Below, piece after piece: positions 1-5,157 of a DNA stretch of 5,157 bases. A model generated the notes under the pieces. The model did not search any database and had not been told where the DNA came from. It saw nothing but the letters and a program-made list of their open reading frames with translations. Position 1 is the stretch's first letter. Each line of letters starts with the position of its first letter. Made by a program: the position numbers and the translations under genes. The stretch comes from Candidatus Gracilibacteria bacterium CG2_30_37_12 (GTDB lineage: Bacteria > Patescibacteriota > Gracilibacteria > BD1-5 > UBA2023), in assembly GCA_001873165.1 (NCBI GenBank), contig MNYO01000129.1, positions 1-5,157 on the forward strand, given 5' to 3'.

Positions 1-1
1 T

Positions 2-3000
2 TTTTCCATTCTCGTACTTTCCTCCTATTTCTCCATGACCATCGCTATTTCTGCGGGTGTCGTTCCTGACATACTTTTTACCTTCCAAAATCCCAGTTAC
101 GTTACTGATAAAAATTCGCTTCTTTCCGAATTTACTTGCGATATTACCAAGTCAGATTGCAAAGTGAATTTCGATCTATCCACCTCATTTACGGGTGGAT
201 TTTCTGTATCAGATTATACTTGCTCGCTCGACTTTGGGATGGGAAGTCCAACGGGAGAAGAAGCGAAATGTAATCCTATCACGGTTATATTCACTGGAAA
301 TACCGATTATACCGTGCATTTCCGAATCATTCAAAAAATGGATGTGAATATTTTTTCGGAAAAAACTTTAATTATCCACTCTGGATATGCTCCAATTATT
401 ATCGATACTTCCTCTGAAGTCTTGACCAATACAGGTAGTCTTTCGAACTCATGAGTACTGACCAATACAGGAGTTCTTTCGGATTCTGGAACACTGATAA
501 ATTCCTGAATTCTCGATAGTACAGGAACTCTTACAGACTCTTGAATACTTGCGAATTCTGGGATTCTCAATCAAACAGGATTTCTGGTTTCCACGGGAAA
601 TATCTCTCTTCTGACCAGTACGAGCGCTCTGCTTTCTGGAATTGTTTTCGAGCCAATTACTCTGACAGGAAATGTGTACTATGGAACGGGAGAACTGGTT
701 TCGAGTGGGATTATTTTTGATGGATCATTCATATTTTCATGACTTACATCAAATATAGATGATTTCTATCACATAGGTTTTATCTCATCTTCGGGAATTT
801 CGGAAACTCTGTCGGATACAGGAACTTTTCATACACTCTCATCGCCAAAAATAGTTCCCGATATTGTTTTTGTTTTTCAGAATCCGAGTTATGTGACTTA
901 TAAAGATCCAGTACTTGCTGAGTTTACTTGTGACATCACACAATCCGATTGCAAGATAAATTTCGATTTTTCCTCGTCTTTTACGGGTGGATTTTCTGCG
1001 TCCGATTATGTTTGCTCGCTCGATTTTGGAATAGGAAATTTGACGGGAGAAGAATCAAAATGCAATCCTTCCACCGTGGTATTTACAGGGAGTGCTGATT
1101 ATATAGTTCACGCCAAGATTATTCAAAAAGCCGATTCAAATATATTTGCGGAAAGGATATTTACTATTCACTCAGGACATATTCTCCCAGATACTTCTTC
1201 GGGCACGGTGAGTAGTTCGGGAATGCTTTCAAACTCAGGAGTTCTTGATAATTCTGGAACTACTTCAAACTCAGGAATCATTACTCAAACAGGATGAATA
1301 TTTTTTGGTTCAATCTTAGAAATCACTGACCCAGAAATCGTTATCCAGTCGGGAATTAACTCCTCACTCCATTGCACAAAATCAGATTGTATTGTGAATC
1401 TGGAATATGTTCCCAAAGATTCCAAAGAAGCGTGTCTCTGGGATTTTTCTGGTGGAATATATAGTTCTGGAACCGAGCAAAGTTGTAATCCAGGATATGT
1501 TCATTATCCGATTGGCAATTTTACCATTACCTTGCAAGTATATGAGAAAGGAAATACTCTCAATTACCGTGAAAAAATTCTTGTTTTCTCAAATAATATT
1601 TCTGTGATTTCTAATGGTGGATCGAGCATATCTATTAGTTATTCCTCACTTTCTGCATTTATCGCTGAGCCAAATATTGTCGTGCAATCGGGATTGGATG
1701 TGAGTAATCATTGTACAAAAATAGATTGTTCGCTGAATCTAGAATACAAGGTTCTCGGACCAAAAGAAGCATGTCATTGGGATTTCCCTGGTGGTTCTTT
1801 TACTGCCGGGACGGAAAGTAAATGCAATCCTGGATATGTCCACTATCCCATCGGAGATTTTTTGGTTACTCTTCGGGTTTTTGAACAGGAAAATATCTCC
1901 AATTATCGTGAGAAAATTCTTCATTTTTCCAATGGAAATGCGTCAGAGATACAAGAAGCGAAAGTGAATCCTGGAAATCATCCGCCCATTGCTCTCATAA
2001 AGCTCCAATGAACGATCGAGAAAACAAAAATTCAGCAGGGAAATAGTGTAAAATGTGTGGAAGTGGATGAATGTAGTATCAATTTGAGCGGAGAAGAAAG
2101 TTATGATCCGGATCACGATATAGCATCCTATTATTGGGATTTTTGAAATGGGGAAACGAACACAAAAGAGAATCCAGCATCGGTGAAATATGGAATAGGA
2201 GAATATGCGATTGTTCTGCGAGTAACCGATAAAAAAGGATTTTCAAGTGAACAATTTTTTAGTGTATCAGTTTCAGGGAAAGCTATCAAAGAGAAAGAAA
2301 AAATTCCTCTTAAATCTATGGATGAAAAAGTCTTTTTTCTGAAAATTATGAGTACAAATCCAAATCCTCTTGGGAGTGATAATTTTTCAGAATGGGTAGA
2401 AATAAGTAATCCTCTATGAGCGGATATTTCCTTTGCTGGTTGCAGTTTCGATGATGATGTAGAGAAGGGGAGTAATCCATATATTTTCGGAGATTCTGCT
2501 CTGATACGAGCTAATTCTTCCAAGCGTTTTTATAAACTCCAAACACTTTTGAACCTCAATAATACGGGTGATTCTATCAATCTCTTGTGCTGAGGAAAGT
2601 TGATCAGTAGTCTTTCTTGGGATTATTCTGTCCCAGAAGGATTTATCGTTTCACAAGAATATGGATTATTGCAACAAAAAGAGGAGAATATTCTCGATGA
2701 TCTTTTAGAACTCGCAGCGGAGGATGAAAATATATCTTCCGAAAAACTTAGTACTATGCTCTTTGAAAATCTCTTTATATTCGATGATATGTGAGTAAAA
2801 AAGAGTATTTCCAAACCTCAGAAAATATCTGAAATTGCCGGGATAAAATCCATTGAAGATATCCATATTTCGCTTCAATGAGTCATTTCTAAGAATCGTG
2901 TACTCACAGGAAATACACTTGTTTGTCATACGAAAAGTACCTGTAGCGTGAATCTGACCGCAGGAAATTCCCAAAAAGATACGATTTATCTCTGGGATTT

Positions 3001-3352
3001 CTGAGATGGTAAAAGTTTGTACGGAGTAAATCCTCCGGCCCATACTTTTTTTATAGGAAAACACAGCGTCATTTTGAAGATATATGACATCAAAACAGGA
3101 AATCTCCGCGAAGAGATATTTTCTATAATCGTAAAGAAATTAGTGACCGTGAAAAAGGTAAAAGTTCCAAAAGTAGTACCTCCAAAAATAGAAAAACCAC
3201 TCGTGATAAAATGACAAAATTTCTCCACTCCTGTAGTTTTGGACAAGAAAGAAATTTCTCCACTCCAAGCCTCTGCTTCTGCAGGAATTATCCTGTCCCT
3301 TATATTTTCTGGAGCGTATGTGATTATTCGGAGGAAAAAGGTGAATCTATAA
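2..3352 (+). CDS. Large PKD/LTD-domain surface protein, 5' partial, UGA read as glycine
   Basis: One open frame of 1116 residues from the left edge to TAA (3350-3352), crossed by 13 TGA codons and no TAA/TAG. I read TGA as Gly. Residue numbers count from the codon at 2. Residues 1-18 look like the hydrophobic core of a signal peptide ending near AISA, so the true start lies upstream. Then: four-Cys PKD-like domains at 21-128 and 285-392; glycine hexapeptide linkers after each; four-Cys PKD-like domains at 443-532 and 555-646; canonical PKD at 661-759 (WDFGNG 712-717); LTD-like domain at about 776-883 (SEWVEISN near 796-803); an acidic probably helical segment at 884-930; PKD at about 957-1050 (WDFGDG 998-1003); a Lys/Pro-rich stalk; a membrane helix at about 1089-1109; and RRKK at 1110-1113. 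PKD and LTD domains are beta-sandwich folds common in extracellular proteins, so an adhesive or structural surface role is inferred. There is no LPXTG motif. A standard-code annotation would break this gene into fragments. Confidence 0.9.
62..385 (+). repeat. Duplicated four-Cys PKD-like domain, copy A1
   Basis: This encodes residues 21-128 of the surface protein. An ungapped alignment by eye to copy A2 (854-1177) gives about 77 of 108 identical residues. Cysteines are at residues 46, 53, 74 and 90. The third precedes SLDFG, which sits where a PKD domain has its WDFG motif, and the fourth is in KCNP. All four are kept in copy A2, so two disulfides outside the cell are likely (inference). Confidence 0.8.
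434..598 (+). repeat. 18-nt tandem repeat encoding a glycine hexapeptide array
   Basis: Ten glycine codons occur exactly every 18 nt: 434, 452, 470, 488, 506, 524, 542, 560, 578 and 596. The peptide pattern is roughly G-x-[LI]-x-x-[ST], for example GVLTNT and GILDST. Three of the ten (452, 506, 542) are TGA and the rest are GGT, GGA or GGG. A looser Ser/Gly-rich stretch continues to about 720. This probably forms an extended or beta-type linker between surface domains. It is internal evidence that TGA is glycine. Confidence 0.85.
854..1177 (+). repeat. Duplicated four-Cys PKD-like domain, copy A2
   Basis: This encodes residues 285-392, offset 792 nt from copy A1. It shares long exact matches such as FQNPSYVT, SFTGGFS and CSLDFG. 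Cysteines at 310, 317, 338 and 354 keep the A1 spacing exactly. Like A1, it is followed by a glycine hexapeptide array, so the duplicated unit appears to be domain plus linker. Confidence 0.8.
1202..1294 (+). repeat. Second 18-nt glycine hexapeptide array
   Basis: Glycine codons at 1202, 1220, 1238, 1256, 1274 and 1292 keep an exact 18-nt spacing, with units such as GMLSNS and GVLDNS. It follows PKD-like copy A2 as the first array follows copy A1. The last repeat glycine (GGA at 1292) is followed at once by an in-frame TGA at 1295-1297. Confidence 0.8.
1328..1597 (+). repeat. Second-type four-Cys PKD-like domain, copy B1
   Basis: This encodes residues 443-532. It shares with copy B2 the landmarks HCTK, a DC pair, NLEY, EAC-x-WDF, CNPGYVHYPIG and NYREKIL. 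Cysteines are at 458, 463, 478 and 495. Here the PKD tryptophan is present (WDFSGG), but the glycine after WDF is displaced by one residue compared with the canonical motif. Confidence 0.75.
1664..1939 (+). repeat. Second-type four-Cys PKD-like domain, copy B2
   Basis: This encodes residues 555-646, with its cysteines (571, 576, 591, 608) offset 113 residues from those of copy B1. The WDFPGG motif, CNPGYVHYPIG and NYREKIL are retained. No glycine hexapeptide array separates B1 from B2; the connector is a short Ser/Ile-rich stretch, unlike the A-type repeats. Confidence 0.75.
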
Positions 3353-3378
3353 CAAAGAGTCAAAAATATCACTTCCTC

Positions 3379-3405
3379 TTGAAAAATCCTAAAAAAAACT
3401 ATACT
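3379..3405 (+). promoter_or_regulatory. Possible mltG promoter overlapping the terminator
   Basis: TTGAAA (3379-3384) and TATACT (3400-3405) resemble -35 and -10 boxes with a 15-nt spacer, shorter than the usual 17. Transcription from here would begin near 3412 and leave a leader of about 20 nt before the mltG ATG. The evidence is weak: the region is AT-rich and the -10 box lies inside the hairpin. It is listed because little space remains between the terminator and mltG. Confidence 0.22.
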
Positions 3406-3424
3406 CCATCGGTATAGTTTTTTT
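3391..3424 (+). terminator. Rho-independent terminator after the surface-protein gene
   Basis: ACTATAC (3398-3404) pairs perfectly with GTATAGT (3412-3418) around a seven-base loop. A run of eight A before the stem and seven T (3418-3424) after it lengthen the pairing and supply the U-tract. It lies 38 nt after the TAA at 3350-3352. The A-run opposite the T-run could let it work in both directions. It ends only 8 nt before the mltG start codon. Confidence 0.8.
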
Positions 3425-3432
3425 CTTTTTCT

Positions 3433-4410
3433 ATGAAATTTCTTTCTTTTCTGGTTTTTCTCTCACTTCTCCTCATGGGGTATACTGTTTTTATATTTCC
3501 AAATACTATGGTATCGAAGCAGGATTTTATCGTGAATCGAGGTGATACGATTGCAAGTCTTCCCAAGAAACTTGACGTGCCAGTAAATACTACTTTTTTT
3601 AAGATATATACTCGATTTTTTGTGAAGAATTTCACTCTTCAGGCAGGAACTTATTCTATGGAAAAAGATGCGACTATTGCATCACTTTTCTCTCAAGTAC
3701 TCAAGAATCCTACGTCCAAGGACATTACCATTACCTTTTTGCCAGGTTGGAATATGTGGGATATGGATGCGTATTTGACAAAAGTAGGGATTATAAAAGC
3801 AGGAGATTTTACGAAAAACGCAGAAAATATTACTCCCGAAATCAGGAAAAGTTTTCCATTTCTGGGAAATATGACAACCCTCGAAGGATTTCTCGTTCCA
3901 GATACCTACCGTATCAGTCCAGAAGCTGGAGCGAATGAGATTATAAAAATACTTTTGAAAGCATTTGATGTGAGAATATATAAAGAGTTTAATTTTACCT
4001 CAAATGAGAAATTGTACGAAACACTCATATTTGCTTCCATCCTAGAAAAAGAGGAGAGAAATAGTACGAATAAACCGATTGTAGCGGGGATTCTCGACAA
4101 ACGGTATCAAGAGAAAATACCTATCGGAGCTGATGCAACTGTTTGCTATGGGTATCGTTTGATGATGATAGATTGTACACCGACGTTTATAGGGGAACAT
4201 ATTTATGAGAAAAATCCGTACAATACGAGAAATACTCTCAATCTTCCACCGACTCCGATTGCCAATCCGAGTATTAAAACGATACTGGCGACAATCAATG
4301 CCCAATCAAGTAATTATTATTACTATCTCCATGATAATTCTGGAAATATCCACTATGGGAAAACGCTCGAAGAACACAATGGAAACCGAGTTTTGTATCT
4401 TGGAAAATAG
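3433..4410 (+). CDS. mltG: Endolytic murein transglycosylase MltG (YceG-like family)
   Basis: The 325-residue length is close to the E. coli protein (340). MltG is a membrane-anchored lytic transglycosylase that cuts nascent peptidoglycan glycan strands near the growing wall. An N-terminal membrane helix (about 3-22) is followed by a LysM-like subdomain with VNRGDTIASLPKKL (34-47) and LQAGTYSM (69-76). The catalytic YceG domain follows: EGFLVPDTYR (151-160); ASILEKE (201-207), which holds the glutamate region matching catalytic E218 of E. coli; VAGILDKR (217-224); ADATVCYG (233-240); YNTRNT (263-268); LPPTPIANP (271-279); YYYYLHD (295-301); and EEHN (313-316). The ATG at 3433 is the first after an in-frame TAG at 3415-3417, and it places the membrane helix correctly. 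No Shine-Dalgarno sequence is visible; the leader is T-rich. The gene ends in TAG and contains no TGA among about 17 Gly codons. Departures from consensus include NLPPTPI for the usual GLPPGPI and GADATV for the usual DPTV. Confidence 0.95.
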   Translation: MKFLSFLVFLSLLLMGYTVFIFPNTMVSKQDFIVNRGDTIASLPKKLDVPVNTTFFKIYTRFFVKNFTLQAGTYSMEKDATIASLFSQVLKNPTSKDITITFLPGWNMWDMDAYLTKVGIIKAGDFTKNAENITPEIRKSFPFLGNMTTLEGFLVPDTYRISPEAGANEIIKILLKAFDVRIYKEFNFTSNEKLYETLIFASILEKEERNSTNKPIVAGILDKRYQEKIPIGADATVCYGYRLMMIDCTPTFIGEHIYEKNPYNTRNTLNLPPTPIANPSIKTILATINAQSSNYYYYLHDNSGNIHYGKTLEEHNGNRVLYLGK

Positions 4411-4412
4411 AC

Positions 4413-4441
4413 AAAAAAAGACCGCTCAGATATGGCGGCCT
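4413..4441 (-). terminator. Rho-independent terminator of the minus-strand small-gene cluster
   Basis: Read on the minus strand, GGCCGC (4440-4435) pairs with GCGGTC (4425-4420; five Watson-Crick pairs and one G-U) around a nine-base loop, followed by seven T (4419-4413). An A-T pair at the base extends the stem. It lies 20 nt past the TAA of the 53-residue gene. The plus strand has no U-tract after this hairpin, so it is directional. It abuts the mltG stop codon (4408-4410). Confidence 0.8.
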
Positions 4442-4460
4442 CCTATATTCGCAAGATACC

Positions 4461-4622
4461 TTAATCAGGCATTTTGCGTTTTTCCCCAGGGAATTTTGGC
4501 AGATGATCAAACACCCAGCTTGTGATAATGGATTCTTGTCTATCCCGTCCTCTTCTCTCCGTATCAATTTTCTTGAAATCCTCATGCGGACTTCTAGAAC
4601 CCTTCCTTTCCTCTTCTTTCAT
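4461..4622 (-). CDS. Small charged protein of 53 residues, unknown function
   Basis: The ATG at 4622-4620 is preceded by AAAGGAGA (4635-4628) at ideal spacing, and the frame ends in TAA (4463-4461) just before a terminator. This complete start-to-terminator arrangement is the case for a real gene despite its size. The product is very hydrophilic in its first 30 residues (opening MKEEERKGSR, then TERRGRDRQE at 21-30), followed by a short more hydrophobic segment (SIITSWVFDHL, 31-41) and a basic tail ending KRKMPD. There is no signal peptide or membrane helix. I do not recognise the family. It is the last gene of the minus-strand cluster, 46 nt downstream of its neighbour's stop. It contains no in-frame TGA. 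Confidence 0.68.
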   Translation of the reverse strand: MKEEERKGSRSPHEDFKKIDTERRGRDRQESIITSWVFDHLPKFPGEKRKMPD

Positions 4623-4627
4623 GAATG

Positions 4628-4635
4628 TCTCCTTT
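4628..4635 (-). promoter_or_regulatory. Ribosome binding site of the 53-residue gene
   Basis: AAAGGAGA on the minus strand; its AGGAG core ends six bases before the ATG at 4622. It fixes the start of a gene that length alone would not support. Confidence 0.75.
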
Positions 4636-4668
4636 ATATGTGTTTTTGAAAATTTTTATTTTTGATGC

Positions 4669-4938
4669 TTAATGACGATAAGGTATCCAATGCTGAACTG
4701 GATGATGTGTTCTCACATCTATAGTCCAACAGAATTGTGAAGTATGGAATCCTTGCTTCTTTTTCGATTCCTCCTCCTGATTCAGAGGTTTTGGAATTTC
4801 CCATCCTTCCACTTGCTGAGATTTGCACATTTTACTACCTCCTTTCGTAGGTGTTTCCGACCTAAATTTACATCGGGAGACTGGGCATTGTATGAAAATT
4901 TCTCTAAAGTCAATTCTTTCTACCTCAATTCCACCCAT
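4669..4938 (-). CDS. Small Cys/His-containing protein, 89 residues (53 if the internal start is used)
   Basis: The ATG at 4938-4936 follows AGGTGAG (4950-4944), which overlaps the TAG of the upstream gene, an arrangement typical of translational coupling. The frame ends in TAA (4671-4669). The product is soluble, with cysteines at 18, 23, 38 and 70 and a His-rich end (65, 78, 79, 83, 89; THHP, then WIPYRH at the C-terminus). Metal binding is conceivable but not shown, and I do not recognise the family. A much stronger Shine-Dalgarno (AAAGGAGGT, 4845-4837) stands six bases before an in-frame ATG at 4830, which would give a 53-residue protein starting MCKSQQ. I favour the long form because of the coupling, but either or both may be made. 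The coding sequence has no TGA. It is the middle gene of the minus-strand cluster. Confidence 0.55.
   Translation of the reverse strand: MGGIEVERIDFREIFIQCPVSRCKFRSETPTKGGSKMCKSQQVEGWEIPKPLNQEEESKKKQGFHTSQFCWTIDVRTHHPVQHWIPYRH
4837..4845 (-). promoter_or_regulatory. Strong internal ribosome binding site inside the 89-residue ORF
   Basis: AAAGGAGGT on the minus strand is a near-perfect complement to the usual 16S 3' end. It is followed after six bases by ATG (4830-4828) in the same frame. It encodes Lys-Gly-Gly if the long form is translated. It either marks the true start of a 53-residue gene or provides a second, shorter product. Confidence 0.5.
4887..4913 (-). promoter_or_regulatory. Possible internal promoter for the short form of the small ORF
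   Basis: On the minus strand TTGACT (4913-4908) and TACAAT (4892-4887) are each five of six matches to -35 and -10 consensus, but the spacer is only 15 nt. A transcript starting near 4880 would lead into the strong internal Shine-Dalgarno at 4845-4837. This is suggestive only. Confidence 0.25.
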
Positions 4939-4943
4939 TTTTT

Positions 4944-4950
4944 CTCACCT
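4944..4950 (-). promoter_or_regulatory. Ribosome binding site overlapping the upstream stop codon
   Basis: AGGTGAG on the minus strand, with its AGGTG core seven bases from the ATG at 4938. Its first two bases are the last two of the upstream gene's TAG (4951-4949), suggesting that termination and re-initiation are coupled. Confidence 0.5.
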
Positions 4951-5157
4951 AACCAACCGTAAAAAGCCTTTGTTGTACTGAGTCTAACGGATTTCTATTG
5001 ATGTGTTTTCTTGGATCCTTTTTAGGTCGTTTGTAGAGTTGTTCCAGACAGTGAGAGATGAAGGTAATAATGGAGTTACGATTCATCGTAAGTCCGAGTC
5101 TCCGTGTAAATTTTTCAAACTTCTTGGTAAACTCTTTTCCGACTCGAAAGAGTCGTG
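4949..5157 (-). CDS. Small basic protein, 5' partial; possible ribbon-helix-helix DNA-binding protein
   Basis: An open minus-strand frame runs from the right edge to TAG (4951-4949), giving 68 complete residues and no start codon with a ribosome site in the window, so the gene begins outside it. The visible part opens RLFRVGKEFTKKFEKFTRRL, continues with GLTMNRNSIITFISHCLEQL, then a Lys/Arg-rich tail. A short strand-like segment (LFRV), a charged helix, a turn at GLTMNRN, and a second amphipathic helix resemble the Arc/MetJ-type ribbon-helix-helix layout, in which an RNS-like turn precedes helix 2. The assignment is by pattern only; no family is confirmed. The other two minus-strand frames are closed by TAA or TAG in this stretch, even with TGA read as Gly. 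It is the first visible gene of the cluster and its stop overlaps the next gene's ribosome site. Confidence 0.5.
   Translation of the reverse strand, partial: RLFRVGKEFTKKFEKFTRRLGLTMNRNSIITFISHCLEQLYKRPKKDPRKHINRNPLDSVQQRLFTVG

Noticed and set aside
35..454. A separate 139-residue gene starting at ATG 35, with further short genes at 893, 1394, 2183, 2600 and 3017
   Set aside because: All share one frame, are separated only by TGA, and have no starts with ribosome sites. They are pieces of one code-25 gene. A hydrophobic signal-like stretch also continues upstream of ATG 35.
1071..1400. Sortase (LPXTG) or other C-terminal sorting signal anywhere in the surface protein
   Set aside because: None was found. 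The C-terminus shows only a membrane helix followed by RRKK.
452..3214. TGA read as tryptophan (Mycoplasma-type code)
   Set aside because: WDF-TGA-[ND]-G and the hexapeptide array require glycine. Tryptophan is already TGG in the same motifs.
2..3352. A pseudogene with 13 nonsense mutations
   Set aside because: Every interruption is TGA, never TAA or TAG. There are no frameshifts over 3.3 kb, and TGA sits on conserved glycine positions.
4205..4585. Overlapping ORFs on both strands across the mltG 3' end (106 residues plus, 96 residues minus)
   Set aside because: They are antisense or out-of-frame shadows of mltG and of the SD-supported 53-residue gene, with no ribosome sites of their own.
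4634..4828. Minus-strand 64-residue Ser-rich ORF overlapping the middle small gene
   Set aside because: It is a shifted frame of the SD-supported ORF with no own start signal. The strong SD nearby is in position for ATG 4830, not for this frame's start.
4744..4962. Plus-strand 72-residue Phe/Leu-rich ORF
   Set aside because: It has no ribosome site and its composition is typical of the antisense of a Glu/Lys-rich gene. The minus-strand frames here have SD signals and coupled stops.

Overview
The window reads as a fragment of a bacterial genome that uses UGA as a glycine codon (genetic code 25), which is known from Candidatus Gracilibacteria (BD1-5/GN02) and Candidatus Absconditabacteria (SR1). 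Under the standard code the first 3.35 kb looks like a string of short broken ORFs. All of them lie in one frame and are separated only by TGA; there is no TAA or TAG until position 3350. With TGA read as Gly the frame is one protein of at least 1116 residues. The TGA codons fall exactly where glycine is expected: in two PKD-domain WDFGDG/WDFGNG motifs and on the beat of a six-residue glycine repeat. All five gene ends in the window use TAA or TAG, never TGA.

Layout. (1) Positions 1-3352 (+): most of a large secreted, membrane-anchored surface protein. It has a signal-peptide remnant, two near-duplicate four-cysteine PKD-like domains each followed by a glycine hexapeptide array, two more four-cysteine PKD-like domains, a canonical PKD domain, a lamin-tail-like (LTD) domain, a second canonical PKD domain, a Lys/Pro-rich stalk, and a C-terminal membrane helix with an RRKK tail. 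A rho-independent terminator follows at 3391-3424. (2) Positions 3433-4410 (+): mltG, the endolytic murein transglycosylase, starting 8 nt after that terminator and without a visible Shine-Dalgarno sequence. (3) Positions 4413-5157 (-): a convergent cluster of small genes read toward mltG. In transcription order these are a partial gene entering from the right edge (possibly a ribbon-helix-helix DNA-binding protein), an 89-residue ORF with a second strong internal start, and a 53-residue charged protein. The last two have clear Shine-Dalgarno sites, and the cluster ends in its own hairpin terminator directly behind mltG.

How they fit together: the two plus-strand genes are both cell-envelope functions, a surface adhesin-like protein and a peptidoglycan-cutting enzyme, but a terminator separates them, so co-transcription is unlikely. 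The minus-strand cluster is unrelated in strand, translation-initiation style and apparent function; its products are not recognised. No tRNA, rRNA, CRISPR array or insertion sequence was seen. No gene-free stretch exceeds 300 bases.
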